From the NCBI RefSeq assembly GCF_029543245.1, contig NZ_JARQWV010000008.1, forward strand, positions 1 to 64,000: DNA of 64,000 nt, given 5' to 3'. Below the pieces are notes generated by a model. The model was given only the letters and a program-made list of their open reading frames with translations, did not search any database and was not told the DNA's origin. Below are positions 35,024 through 44,047 of the stretch, piece by piece. Origin of the DNA: Caulobacter endophyticus (GTDB lineage: Bacteria; Pseudomonadota; Alphaproteobacteria; Caulobacterales; Caulobacteraceae). Every line of letters starts with the position of its first letter. Position 1 is the stretch's first letter. A program made the translations under genes and the position numbers.

Positions 35024-35898
35024 ACCTTTCGCACCTCGGCGCGGCCCAGCAGGCCGTCGGGGCGCAGGGCCAGGGCCAGGATCACCAGGCCGAAGGTCAG
35101 CATCTGGGTGTAGCCCGAGCCCAGCACGCTGGCGGAGGCGGCCTCGACCACGCCGAACAGCACGCCGGCGGTCATGATGCCCCACGGGTTCTTCAGGCCG
35201 CCGAGGATGGCCACGGCGAAGGCCTTCAGGCCCAGGACGACGCCCATGTCGGGCTGGATGGTGAACAGCGGCGCCACCAGGGCGCCGGCCATGCCTGCCA
35301 GGGCCGAGGAGACGGCGAAGGCCGCGGCGATCATGGCGCTGACGGGGATGCCCATCAGGCTGGCGGCGTCGCGGTTCTGGGCCACGGCCAGGATCGCCGT
35401 GCCCAGCAGGGTCTTGCGGCTGATCCAGTGCAGCGCGGCGGCGGTCGCCAAGCCGACGACGGGGATCAGCAGGTGCAGAGGATAGACGCCCAGCGAGGCG
35501 CCGCCGACGCTGACGGACGAGGCGGTCAGGATCGAGCTGAGACTGCGCGGCTCGGTGCCGAACAGGAACAGCGTGGCGTTGTCGGTGACCAGGCCCAGGG
35601 CGACGGTGGCCATCAGCCAGGCGTCGGACTTGCGCTTGAGGAACGGCCGCACGGCCAGGCCCTCGACCAGCAGGCCATAGAGGCCGCACAGCGCGATGGT
35701 CGTCGGCGCGGCCAGCAGCATCGGCCAGCCCAGGGTGCGCTCCAGCGTAAACAGCAGCACCGCGCCCAGCATGGCGCTGGTGCCTTGCGCGAAGTTCAGC
35801 GCCCCGCAGACCGAGAAGGTGATGTGGAAGCCCAACGCGATCAGCCCGTACATGCTGCCGAGCGCCAGGCCGCTGAGGAGGGGAGCCAGAAGATCCAT
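35020..35898 (-). CDS. livH: LivH-type ABC permease
   Basis: 292 residues, about eight membrane spans, of the branched-chain amino acid permease family. It starts MDLLAPLLSGLALGSMYGLIALGFHITFSVCGALNFAQG, the family's N-terminal signature. AVAQNRDAASLMGIPVSAMIAAAFAVSSALAGMAGAL carries the cytoplasmic coupling region and GLKAFAVAILGGLKNPWG the conserved loop. It pairs with the permease part of the LivM-G-F fusion to form the channel. It lies between the binding protein gene (3-base gap) and the fusion gene (4-base overlap), so the three are one operon. Confidence 0.9.
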   Translation of the reverse strand: MDLLAPLLSGLALGSMYGLIALGFHITFSVCGALNFAQGTSAMLGAVLLFTLERTLGWPMLLAAPTTIALCGLYGLLVEGLAVRPFLKRKSDAWLMATVALGLVTDNATLFLFGTEPRSLSSILTASSVSVGGASLGVYPLHLLIPVVGLATAAALHWISRKTLLGTAILAVAQNRDAASLMGIPVSAMIAAAFAVSSALAGMAGALVAPLFTIQPDMGVVLGLKAFAVAILGGLKNPWGIMTAGVLFGVVEAASASVLGSGYTQMLTFGLVILALALRPDGLLGRAEVRKV

Positions 35899-35901
35899 GG
35901 C

Positions 35902-37080
35902 CTAGCCGCGCTGGACCGGCACGATGGCGTCGCCTTCGAAGCGGGCCCAGACGTAGTCCTTTTCCGTCAGGGCGTCGTGGCGGCCGTCGGCGAAGGGGCG
36001 CTCGTAGGTCTTGATCAGGCCCTCGTAGCGGTCGATGGCGGCAAAGCCCTTGCGCACGGCGTCGCCGTCGGTCGAGCCGGCCTTGTTCAGCGCGAGGGCC
36101 GTGAGATGCAGGGCGTCGTAAGCGTTGGCCACGCCCACGGCCGGCGAGATGTCGGCCGGCGACTTGATGTCGGGGTACTTGGCCATCAGGGCGGCCAGCA
36201 CCTTGTCGCGCGCCGGTGTGATCGGCCCGGCGAAGCTGTAGGTCTGGACGAAGGTCACGCGGCCGGCGTTGGGGCCGGCCAGCTCGCCGAAGCGACCGCC
36301 GGCCGGGCCCCAGTGCGAGACCACCGGCACGTTCCAGCCCATGCGGTCCAGCGAGCGCACCACCTGGGCCGACGGTCCCACCGTGCCGACCAGCAGCAGG
36401 GCGTCGGCGCCGGCCGCGCGCAGCCGGCCAAGCTGCGGCGTGACGTCGACGTCGGAAGGCTCGAAGCGCTCGGACCCGGCAAGGGGGGAACCGACCGCGG
36501 CCAGGGCCGCCTTCAGCCCCTTCTCGTTGGACTCGCCCCAGGGATTGTTGAGCAGGATCAGGCCGGGGCGCTTGGCGGCGAAGGTCTCGCGGGCATAGGC
36601 GACCATGGCCTTGTCGACCTCTTCGTCGACGGCCGAGACGCGGAACACGAAGTTGGGGCTGGTCCCGTTCTGGGTGATGGCCGTGCCGGCCGCCCACGGC
36701 ACCATGAAGGGAACCTTGGCCTGGCTGGCGATCGGCACGATGGCGCGGGCCACAGGGGTGTCGAGCCCGCCGAACAGCACCGCCACCTTCTCGCGGTGGA
36801 TCAGTTCGCGGGCGGCGGTGACGCCTCGGGCCGGGTTGCTCTCGTCGTCACGGCGGACCAGTTCCAGCTTGCGCCCGCCCAGCACGCCGCCGGCGGCGTT
36901 GATCTCGTCGATGGCGACGGTCAGGCCCCGGGTGATGGCCTCGCCCGAGCGCGCCGACTGGCCGGAGAGGGCGGTGACCAGGCCGATCTTCACCGGCCCC
37001 GCGCCGCCCTGGCCCTTGCAGGCGGCCAGCAGGACGGCGAGGCTTCCGACGGCGAACATGCGGCGGGACGGATTCGACAC
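35902..37080 (-). CDS. Branched-chain-type ABC substrate-binding lipoprotein
   Basis: 392 residues from a GTG at 37080, supported by GAGGTG upstream; an ATG seven codons in would shorten the signal. The N-terminus has SRRMFAVGSLAVLLAAC, a lipoprotein signal with the lipid-bearing Cys in LAAC and a twin-Arg flavour. The mature protein is a type I periplasmic binding protein (PVKIGLVTALSGQSARSGEAITRGLTVAIDEINAAGGVLGGRKLEL, NPARGVTAARELIHREKVAVLFGG, YDALHLTALALN), anchored in the inner or outer membrane. It delivers ligand to the LivH/LivMGF channel. The promoter region upstream contains the GntR palindrome at 37167, so ligand-responsive control is likely. The ligand is unknown. Confidence 0.9.
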   Translation of the reverse strand: MSNPSRRMFAVGSLAVLLAACKGQGGAGPVKIGLVTALSGQSARSGEAITRGLTVAIDEINAAGGVLGGRKLELVRRDDESNPARGVTAARELIHREKVAVLFGGLDTPVARAIVPIASQAKVPFMVPWAAGTAITQNGTSPNFVFRVSAVDEEVDKAMVAYARETFAAKRPGLILLNNPWGESNEKGLKAALAAVGSPLAGSERFEPSDVDVTPQLGRLRAAGADALLLVGTVGPSAQVVRSLDRMGWNVPVVSHWGPAGGRFGELAGPNAGRVTFVQTYSFAGPITPARDKVLAALMAKYPDIKSPADISPAVGVANAYDALHLTALALNKAGSTDGDAVRKGFAAIDRYEGLIKTYERPFADGRHDALTEKDYVWARFEGDAIVPVQRG

Positions 37081-37166
37081 GAGACACCTCTTGAGCTGGC
37101 GCGACGCGTGGGCGGCGGGCCGTGTTCGAAGGCGAGTTAATCGCGTCGCTCGCTCATCGGCTCATA

Positions 37167-37182
37167 AAATCGTCGACGATTT
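37167..37182. promoter_or_regulatory. GntR operator palindrome (liv/regulator promoter)
   Basis: AAATCGTCGACGATTT is a perfect 16-base palindrome in the divergent interval between the binding-protein gene and the GntR gene. Further GTCGAC cores follow at 37194-37199 and about 37223-37228. The same palindrome occurs at 39124-39139 before the Oar-type receptor gene. Confidence 0.75.
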
Positions 37183-37353
37183 GAAGAATTGTACGTCGAC
37201 ATTCTTACTGTGCAGAAAGTCGACATTCGTCGTTGCAAATCTGCTCGCGATCGCGGCATCGTGGTCTCAAGGCGGTGGGTTGGCGCGGATCCCCGGTTGC
37301 ATCGGCCTCGATGCGGGCGCCTACAACCGCAATCACCAGTTTCGGCGGATTTC

Positions 37354-38139
37354 ATGACCCAGACGCCCTCGGCCAAGCCGCGCAACGCCTCGAAGACCGC
37401 CGCCGGCGCGCGCAAGGCCGGCCGTGGTCCGGCCAAGACCGACATGGCCGGCATCGCCGCCGTCGATGGCGGGGCCGATGTCGAGCAGCGGATCTACCAG
37501 TCGGTGTTCGACGGCGTGCTGAACCAGCGCCTGCCGCCGGGCACCAAGCTGCCCGAGCCGGCCCTGTGCTCGCTGTTCGGCGTCAGCCGGGCGGTGGTGC
37601 GCAAGGTGCTGCAACGGCTGGAGCACGACCGTATCGTCGAGCTGCGGCCCAACCGCGGCGCGGTCGTTGCCGCCCCGACGCCGGAAGAGACCCGCAAGAT
37701 CTTCGAGGCCCGCCGCGCGCTGGAAGCCGCCCTGGTGGAGCTGGCCGTCCAGCGCCACAGCGGCAAGGACATCGAGGAACTGCACGCCCTGCTGCACCAG
37801 GAGGAAGAGGCCATGGCCAACGCCTACCAGCCGGCCTGGGCCCAGACCGCGCGCAACTTCCACCTGCGGGTGGCGGCCCTGGGCGGCAACCCGATCCTCT
37901 TGGCCTACCTGACCGAACTGATCTCGCGCTGCTCGCTGATCGTGGCGTTGTACGAGCCGGCCGGCAACGCCGCCTGCGAGCACGAGGAGCATTGCGACAT
38001 CGTCGACGCCATCTCCAAGGGCGACGCCAAGCGGGCCGTGGCGGCGATGAACGCCCACCTGGTCGGCCTGGAGGATCGGATCTGCCTGGAGCGGCCGTCC
38101 TCGGTGAAGACCCTGGCCCAGATGCTGAACCTGGCCTGA
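37354..38139 (+). CDS. GntR-family regulator with FCD domain
   Basis: 261 residues from the ATG at 37354 (MTQTPSAKPRNASKTAAGAR). The longer frame upstream covers operator sites and is rejected. Winged helix at about 50-115 (VEQRIYQSVFDGVLNQRLPPGTKLPEPALCSLFGVSRAVVRKVLQRLEHDRIVELRPNRGAVV), then the helical FCD effector domain (IFEARRALEAALVELAV, RNFHLRVAALGGNPILLAYLTELISRCSLIVALYE, HEEHCDIVDAISKGDAKRAVAAMNAHL) with metal-binding His. Relatives with this extended N-terminus control nucleobase or amide catabolism (for example RutR-independent GntR groups; not certain). It is followed 8 bases on by the flavin reductase gene. It should bind the TCGTCGACGA sites before its own and the receptor genes. 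Confidence 0.88.
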   Translation: MTQTPSAKPRNASKTAAGARKAGRGPAKTDMAGIAAVDGGADVEQRIYQSVFDGVLNQRLPPGTKLPEPALCSLFGVSRAVVRKVLQRLEHDRIVELRPNRGAVVAAPTPEETRKIFEARRALEAALVELAVQRHSGKDIEELHALLHQEEEAMANAYQPAWAQTARNFHLRVAALGGNPILLAYLTELISRCSLIVALYEPAGNAACEHEEHCDIVDAISKGDAKRAVAAMNAHLVGLEDRICLERPSSVKTLAQMLNLA

Positions 38140-38147
38140 GCCGCGTC

Positions 38148-38780
38148 ATGCACGTCGATTTCGCCAGCATCACCGCCTATCAACGCTACAAGCTGATGGC
38201 GAGCCTGATCGTGCCTCGGCCCATCGCCCTGGTGACCACGATCAACGCCGACGGCGTGGTCAACGCCGCCCCCTTCAGCATGTTCAACATGCTGGGCGAG
38301 GAGCCGCCGCTGGTGATGATCAGCATCAACCTCTTGGCCTCCGGCGGGCTGAAGGACACGGCCGCCAATATCGTCACGTCCGGCCAGTTCGTCGTGCACC
38401 TGGCCGACGAGGCCATCGCCGCCAAGATGCACGCCTGCGGCGAGGCGCTGCCGGCCCACCAGAGCGAGCTCGACAAGGTGGGCCTGACCACCGCGCCCTC
38501 GGTCGAGATCGCCCCGCCGCGCATCGCCGAGGCCCCGGTCGCCTTCGAATGCGCCCTGTGGGAGACCATCCGCACCGACAGCCGGCTGATCTTCTTCGGC
38601 AAGGTGCTGCACCTGCACGCCCGCGAGGGCCTGATCGACACCAAGGCCTGGCGGGTGAGCCTGCAGGACTATTTCCCGGTCGGCCGCTTCGGGGCCAGCT
38701 TCTACGTCACCACCCGCGACCGCTTCTCGCTCGAGGACGAGGCGGGCAAGGTGCGCGAGACCGAGATCGACCGGATCTAG
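38148..38780 (+). CDS. Flavin reductase-like protein (FMN-binding split barrel)
   Basis: 210 residues. The flavin reductase-like domain spans nearly all of it: LMASLIVPRPIALVTTINADGVVNAAPFSMFNMLGEEPPLVMISIN is the FMN and NAD(P)H binding core, and AEAPVAFECALWETI with LIFFGKVLHLH the second half. These proteins supply reduced FMN to a monooxygenase or act as FMN-binding oxygenases themselves. No partner oxygenase lies in this operon; the luciferase-like enzyme at 13071 is distant. It follows the GntR gene by 8 bases and may be co-transcribed with it. Possibly it modifies the imported substrate before or after the amidohydrolase step. Confidence 0.8.
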   Translation: MHVDFASITAYQRYKLMASLIVPRPIALVTTINADGVVNAAPFSMFNMLGEEPPLVMISINLLASGGLKDTAANIVTSGQFVVHLADEAIAAKMHACGEALPAHQSELDKVGLTTAPSVEIAPPRIAEAPVAFECALWETIRTDSRLIFFGKVLHLHAREGLIDTKAWRVSLQDYFPVGRFGASFYVTTRDRFSLEDEAGKVRETEIDRI

Positions 38781-38828
38781 GGGCGGGGGGCTCTGAGCTT
38801 TCCTGTCCCCGCCATTCCCCCAGATCCG

Positions 38829-38930
38829 TCCTTCCCCGCGTAGGCGGGGACCCAAGCGGGGGCTGCGGCTCGCTCATGGTCGCGCCGTCTCCTGAAAAGC
38901 AGCTTGGATCCCCGCCTTCGCGGGGAAACT
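38829..38930. repeat. BIME-like inverted repeat pair
   Basis: CCCCGCGTAGGCGGGG (38834-38849, one base changed) and CCCCGCCTTCGCGGGG (38910-38925), inverted. The spacer is similar to the copy at 27851 (both contain TCTCCTGAA). Confidence 0.8.
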
Positions 38931-38989
38931 CGGAAGTGATGGCTGGAGTCGCAAGTGGGCGATCCAACCTGGCTCGTCCGCGCCCGGAA

Positions 38990-39160
38990 GATCGTCGACG
39001 ATCCGTCGACTCCATTCTTGCATCAGAACCCGGTTCAAAGACCCGCGGCGCCCCAACGTCGGGCGCCTCCCCGCGCTACGCGGCCAAAAAAACTGGCAGA
39101 CATAACGTCGACACTGATTTATTAAATCGTCGACGATTTAGTTTTAGATCATCGACGAAA
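38990..39160 (+). promoter_or_regulatory. GntR operator cluster before the Oar-type receptor
   Basis: TAAATCGTCGACGATTTA (39123-39140) is an 18-base perfect palindrome containing the 16-base site found at 37167. GATCGTCGACGATC (38990-39003) is a second, perfect 14-base site, and GATCATCGACGAAA (39147-39160) a degraded third. The region lies upstream of the receptor and amidohydrolase genes; repression by the GntR protein encoded at 37354 is inferred. Confidence 0.7.
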
Positions 39161-39272
39161 TTCAAGTTTCCCTGAAGTCGTCCCTGGCGGCCCGGCGACC
39201 GTGCCGATCCCGCCGCCGAGGACACGGCCGCGTGGGGATACGCGCGCCGCACTCGCAACAGGGGATATGGCG

Positions 39273-42200
39273 ATGACGTTCATGAGAAGGCTTTCGGCCG
39301 GCGCCGCGATCGGGGTGATCGCGATGGCGGTCGCGCCCGCGGTGGTCCAGGCCCAGGTGATCACCGGCGCGATCCAGGGGCGGCTGACCGACGAGGCCGG
39401 CGCGCCCGTGGCCGGCGCCCAGGTGACCATCGTCCACGCGCCCTCGGGCACCACCACCACGGCGACCACCAGCGCCGACGGCGTCTTCTCGGCCCGCAAC
39501 CTGCGTCCGGGCGGCCCCTACCGGGTGACGGCCAATTCCGAGACCTACGGGACCAAGACGGTCGAGGTGCCGGCGGTCAATACCGGCGACGCTTTCCAGC
39601 TGAACTTCGCGCTCGATGGCGGCTCGGTCGACGCGGTGGTCGTCACCGCCGCCTCGGTCGGCGCCAAGGACCTCAAGACCGGTCCCAGCTCCAACTTCAG
39701 CGCCGCCCAGATCCAGCTGGCCCCCTCGATCAGCCGCGACCTGAAGGACCTGGCGCGGATGAACCCGTTCGTGGCCATCGACTCCACCAACAGCAAGGCG
39801 CTGATCTGCGGCGGGGCCAATAACCGCTCCAACTCGCTGACCATCGACGGCGTGCGCCAGAACGACGACTTCGGCCTGCAGGCCAACGGCTATCCGACCC
39901 AGCGCTCGCCGATCTCGATGGACGTGGTCGAGACCCTGGGGGTCGAGCTGGCGCCCTATGACGTCAACTACGGCTCGTTCGGCGGCTGCACCATGAACGC
40001 CACGACCAAGTCGGGCGGCAACGCCTTCCACGGCATGGTGTTCTTCGAGAACACCAACCAGAACCTGCAAGGCAAGAAGTTCGAGTACGACGACTTCCAG
40101 GACGGTTCGCGCCAGAAGCGCACCCTGGGCGGCAAGTTCTCGGAGAAGACCTGGGGCGCCACCCTGACCGGTCCGATCATCAAGGATCGCCTGTTCTTCA
40201 CCGCCAACTACGAGAAGTTCGAGCGCGTCGAGCCGTCGCTGACCGGCCCGGTCGGTTCGGGAATGCCCAACGAGGTGCCGGGGATCACCGTCGCCCAGGC
40301 CGAGCAGGTGCGCGAGATCATCAAGCGCGTCTACGGCTACGACCCGCTGGGCTATTCGGCCTCGCAGTTCCGCAACCTGGATGAGAAGTACTTCATCAAG
40401 CTGGACTGGAACATCAGCGACCGCCACCGCGCCACGGTCTCCTACCAGCGCACCTACGGCTCCAACCTCAACGCCTCGGGCAACACCCTGACGGGCGCCT
40501 CGACCTCGCTTGGCCTGCTGTCGAAGTGGATCGAGCGCGAGAACAATCTCGACGTCTACAAGGCGCAGCTGTTCTCGAACTGGACCGACAACTTCACCAC
40601 CGAGCTGTCGGCCTCGTACAAGAAGATGGACAATCCCTCGACGCCGCTGGCGGGCACGGACTACGCCCAGTTCCGGGTGTTCGTGAGCGGCGCGGGCGTG
40701 GGGCCCAGCATCTATGCCGGCACCGACGCCTCCTACCAGGCCAACGAGCTGACCACCTACTTGCAACAGTACCGGGCCAAGGGCGTCTACACCCTGGGCG
40801 CCCACAAGATCACCGGCGGCTACGAGCGCGAGGCGCTGAAGATCTGGGACGTCTTCGTCCAGAACGCCAACGGCGCCTATGTCTTCGACTCCATCGCCGA
40901 CCTGGAGGCCAAGCGGGCCTCGTCGCTGGCCTATGCCAACGCCGGCGACAACATCAAGGCGCACGGCGGGGCCACGATCCACTCGGCCATGAACACGGTC
41001 TATCTCCAGGACGAGTGGGCGATCCTGCCGAACCTGACCCTGAAGGCGGGCCTGCGCTACGACTGGTTCGAGCAGAGCGACAGCCCGCAGGCCAATCCGG
41101 TGATCCTGTCCCGCTATGGCCTGGACAACAGCGCCAATCTCGACGGCAAGCACTTGCTGCAACCGCGCTTCGGCTTCAACTGGCAGCCCGATCCGACCCT
41201 GACGGTCTACGGCGGCGTGGGCTTGTTCGGCGGCGGCTCGCCTACCGTGTGGACGGCCAACACCTTCTACAACACCGGCATCGTGCTCGGTAACGTCAAC
41301 TGCGCCCGCACCGCCACGACCAGCGCCGCGTGCCTGGCGGGCCTGAACAATGTCGACGCCAAGACCGTCAATCCCGCCGTGCAGCAGCTCAACACCGCCA
41401 GCGCCGCGACGGGGCAGGGGCTGACCAACATCCTCGACCCGGACTTCAAGCCGCAGTCGTCGTGGAAGGCCTCGATCGGCGTCCAGAAGTACTTCGACCT
41501 GGGCCGCTTCGGCGGCGACGACTGGCGGGTCAGCGCCGAATACATCCGCACCGAGGTCAAGGACGCCGTCACCTGGCGCGACCTCTACAGCGAGGCCAAT
41601 CCCGGCCCGGCCGCGCCCGACGGCCGCCCGACCTTCCTGCGCGGCCGTGACAACCGCTACGACATTTTCGTCACCAACACCGGCAAGGGCCACACCGACC
41701 AGCTGGGCGTGGCGCTGGGCAAGCGCTGGTCCGACGGCTGGCTGGACGGCTTGGACGCCCAGGTCTCGCACACCTACATCAACTCCAAGGACGTCAATCC
41801 GGGCATCAGCACGGTGGCGGCGGCCAACTACAACGGCGTGGCGACGGACGACCCCAACGACCCGGGCCTGGCGACCTCGAACTACGAGTTCCGCAACCTC
41901 TCCAAGCTGTCGCTGAGCTATCGCCGCGAGTTCTTCTCGGGCTATCGGACCGGGATCAGCCTGTTCGCCCAGCGTCGCTCGGGCCTGCCGTTCAGCTACA
42001 CCTTCGACGTCGGCGCCAACGCCGCCCAGGCCGGCGACGTGCTGGTCGGCGAGAACGGCTCGAACGCCTCGCGCAATCGCCAGCTGCTCTATGTACCCAA
42101 GACGGCGAACGGCCTAGTCACCGCCACCAGCGATCCGATCATCTCCTACGCGCCGGGCTTCGACTTCGCCGCCTTCAACGCCTTCCTGCAGAAGACCGGC

Positions 42201-42566
42201 CTGATCGACTACGCCGGCAAGATCACGCCGCGCAACGCCTTCAAGTCGCCCGAAGTGACCACGATCGACGTACGCCTCAGCCAGGAGGCCCCGGCCGTCT
42301 TCCCGCACGCGGCCAAGGCCGAGATCTATGTCGACATCGAGAACCTGGGGAACATGCTCAACAACAAGTGGGGCGTGATCCAGCAGGTGCCCAACCCTTA
42401 CGTCTCGTCGAACATCGTGGCCCGCAACTGCCAGTTCACCGGCATCGGCTGCGCCGCGGGGCAGGGGAATTTCTACCAGTTCGACAAGTTCACGTCGAAG
42501 GCCGCCACCAGCTTCAACACCCAGTCCGTCTGGCAGGTGAAGCTCGGCGTCCGCTACAAGTTCTAG
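39273..42566 (+). CDS. Oar-type TonB-dependent receptor with carboxypeptidase-regulatory domain
   Basis: About 1097 residues from the ATG at 39273, which has AGGGGAT at a good distance; an ATG two codons earlier (39267) is too close to it. Signal peptide (MTFMRRLSAGAAIGVIAMAVAPAVVQAQ). Residues about 30-115 form a carboxypeptidase-regulatory-like beta domain (ITGAIQGRLTDEAGAPVAGAQVTIVHAPSG, GGPYRVTANSETYGTKTV). Then the plug (LTIDGVRQNDDFGLQANGYPTQRSPISMDVVETLGVELAPYDVNYGSFGGCTMNATTKSGGNAF) and a large barrel ending WQVKLGVRYKF. This is the Oar/SusC-like group common in Caulobacter and xanthomonads. It is the outer-membrane entry for the substrate of the downstream amidohydrolase and the Liv importer (inference). 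Confidence 0.9.
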   Translation: MTFMRRLSAGAAIGVIAMAVAPAVVQAQVITGAIQGRLTDEAGAPVAGAQVTIVHAPSGTTTTATTSADGVFSARNLRPGGPYRVTANSETYGTKTVEVPAVNTGDAFQLNFALDGGSVDAVVVTAASVGAKDLKTGPSSNFSAAQIQLAPSISRDLKDLARMNPFVAIDSTNSKALICGGANNRSNSLTIDGVRQNDDFGLQANGYPTQRSPISMDVVETLGVELAPYDVNYGSFGGCTMNATTKSGGNAFHGMVFFENTNQNLQGKKFEYDDFQDGSRQKRTLGGKFSEKTWGATLTGPIIKDRLFFTANYEKFERVEPSLTGPVGSGMPNEVPGITVAQAEQVREIIKRVYGYDPLGYSASQFRNLDEKYFIKLDWNISDRHRATVSYQRTYGSNLNASGNTLTGASTSLGLLSKWIERENNLDVYKAQLFSNWTDNFTTELSASYKKMDNPSTPLAGTDYAQFRVFVSGAGVGPSIYAGTDASYQANELTTYLQQYRAKGVYTLGAHKITGGYEREALKIWDVFVQNANGAYVFDSIADLEAKRASSLAYANAGDNIKAHGGATIHSAMNTVYLQDEWAILPNLTLKAGLRYDWFEQSDSPQANPVILSRYGLDNSANLDGKHLLQPRFGFNWQPDPTLTVYGGVGLFGGGSPTVWTANTFYNTGIVLGNVNCARTATTSAACLAGLNNVDAKTVNPAVQQLNTASAATGQGLTNILDPDFKPQSSWKASIGVQKYFDLGRFGGDDWRVSAEYIRTEVKDAVTWRDLYSEANPGPAAPDGRPTFLRGRDNRYDIFVTNTGKGHTDQLGVALGKRWSDGWLDGLDAQVSHTYINSKDVNPGISTVAAANYNGVATDDPNDPGLATSNYEFRNLSKLSLSYRREFFSGYRTGISLFAQRRSGLPFSYTFDVGANAAQAGDVLVGENGSNASRNRQLLYVPKTANGLVTATSDPIISYAPGFDFAAFNAFLQKTGLIDYAGKITPRNAFKSPEVTTIDVRLSQEAPAVFPHAAKAEIYVDIENLGNMLNNKWGVIQQVPNPYVSSNIVARNCQFTGIGCAAGQGNFYQFDKFTSKAATSFNTQSVWQVKLGVRYKF

Positions 42567-42574
42567 AGGCCGAT

Positions 42575-43975
42575 ATGAGCGATCGCATGTTCAACACTCC
42601 CTCCGTTTCCGCCGCCCCGGCGGCCGATCTCTCCCGCCGCGCCCTGCTGGGCGCCGGCGGCCTGGCGGCGGGGGCGCTCGGCCTCGCCGCCTCGGCCCCC
42701 TCGGCTTCCGCAGCCGCCCCGGCCAAGGGGCCGGCGGCGGGCGCGACCTACTTCCTGCGCAACGTCCGGCTTGAGACCGGCTACGAGCGCGAGGGCGACG
42801 AGGTGGTCGGTACGCGCACCGAGCTGAAGACCATCAAGATCGAGAAGGGGGCCATCGCCGCCGTCCTGCCGGCCGGCGCGGCGATCCCGCCCGGCGCGGT
42901 GGTGCACGACGCCGGCGGCCTCTTGATGCTGCCGTCGTTCCGCGACATGCACATCCACCTCGACAAGACCTTCTATGGCGGCCCCTGGCAGGCGCCGCGC
43001 AAGCGCAAGGGCGGCATCGCCGGCCAGATCAAGCTGGAGCAGAAGCTGCTGCCTGAGCTGCTGCCGACGCTGGAGCCCCGCGCCGAGGCCCTGGTGGCGC
43101 TGTTGCAGGGCTATGGCACCACCTTCGCCCGCAGCCAGTGCAACGTCGATCCGGTGATCGGGACCAAGCACGTCGAGAAGCTGAAAGCCGCCCTCGACCG
43201 TCACCAGCCCGACTTCGGCTACGAGATCGTCGCCTTCCCGCAGCACGGCTTCGCCAGCATCGGCCTGGAGCAGCAGATGCGCCAGGCGGTGCGGGCGGGC
43301 GCGGCCTATGTCGGCGGCATCGACCCCACCACAGTCGACGGCGGCATGGAGCGGTCGGTCGACCTGATGATGCAGGTGGCGCTGGACGAGAAGGCCGGCG
43401 TCGACATCCACATCCACGAGCCGGGCGAAAGCGGCGTCGCGGCCATCTCGCGCATCACCGACATCACCGCCCGCAACCCGGCGCTGAAGGACCGGGTCAC
43501 GATCAGCCACGGCTTTTCGCTGATGTCGCTGGAAAAGCCGGCCCTGACGGAGCTTGCCGGGCGCATGGCCGCGGCGGGCGTGTCGGTGGCCTCCACCGTG
43601 CCGTTCGGCGGCCGGGTGATGCCGATCCCCGCGCTGCAAGCGGCGGGCGTCAAGGTGTTCACCGGCACCGACAGCGTCATCGACCACTGGTCGGTGTTCG
43701 GCAGCGGCGACGTGCTGGAAAAGGCCAAGCTGGCCTGCCAGCTCTACGGCTGGTCGGACGAGCAGGCCATCGGCCAGGCTCTGAAGATCCCCACGGGCGG
43801 GGTCACCCCTCTGTCGCTCACGGGTGAGCAGCAGTGGCCCAAGGCCGGCGACGCGGCCGACTGCGTCTTCGTGGACGCGGCCAGCTCGGCCGAGGCCGTG
43901 GCGAGGCTGACGCCTCGCCAGGTCGTCCTGCATCGCGGCGTCGTGGCGGCGGGCGGCTTCAAGGCCCGGGCATGA
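42575..43975 (+). CDS. Exported cytosine-deaminase-like amidohydrolase
   Basis: 466 residues with a twin-arginine-like signal (LSRRALLGAGGLAAGALGLAASAPSASAAA), so the enzyme probably works in the periplasm after folding with its metal. The amidohydrolase metal site is visible: SFRDMHIHLDKTF (HxH), DIHIHEPGES, ISHGFSLMS and the late Asp in FTGTDSVIDHW. The arrangement resembles cytosine deaminase CodA and relatives, cleaving a ring C-N bond or deaminating a nucleobase-like compound. It is 8 bases after the receptor gene, hence co-transcribed, and near the Liv importer. Together they suggest extracytoplasmic hydrolysis of an N-heterocycle or cyclic amide with import of the product. The exact substrate cannot be read. 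Confidence 0.83.
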   Translation: MSDRMFNTPSVSAAPAADLSRRALLGAGGLAAGALGLAASAPSASAAAPAKGPAAGATYFLRNVRLETGYEREGDEVVGTRTELKTIKIEKGAIAAVLPAGAAIPPGAVVHDAGGLLMLPSFRDMHIHLDKTFYGGPWQAPRKRKGGIAGQIKLEQKLLPELLPTLEPRAEALVALLQGYGTTFARSQCNVDPVIGTKHVEKLKAALDRHQPDFGYEIVAFPQHGFASIGLEQQMRQAVRAGAAYVGGIDPTTVDGGMERSVDLMMQVALDEKAGVDIHIHEPGESGVAAISRITDITARNPALKDRVTISHGFSLMSLEKPALTELAGRMAAAGVSVASTVPFGGRVMPIPALQAAGVKVFTGTDSVIDHWSVFGSGDVLEKAKLACQLYGWSDEQAIGQALKIPTGGVTPLSLTGEQQWPKAGDAADCVFVDAASSAEAVARLTPRQVVLHRGVVAAGGFKARA

Positions 43976-44040
43976 AAAACGCCCCGCCCTTGAAAGGGCG
44001 GGGCGCTTGACGACGGGGCGGACGTTGCGTCCGCCCCGCT
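43975..44040. terminator. Terminator region between convergent genes
   Basis: GCCCCGCCCT with AGGGCGGGGC (43981-44004) is a perfect hairpin. On the minus strand it is followed by five T residues (complement of 43975-43979), so it ends the autotransporter transcript. A second hairpin, GGGGCGGACG with CGTCCGCCCC (about 44015-44037), lies next to it. Confidence 0.8.
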
Positions 44041-44047
44041 ATCGCTA

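Noticed and set aside
32552..36697. A 1381-codon minus-strand frame ending in the LivMGF fusion
   Set aside because: Only the part from 35023 is real; the upstream part reads livH and the binding-protein gene in the wrong frame.
40526..41293. Plus-strand out-of-frame open reading frames inside the Oar receptor
   Set aside because: Arginine/glutamine/glycine-rich frames that overlap a well-supported receptor.
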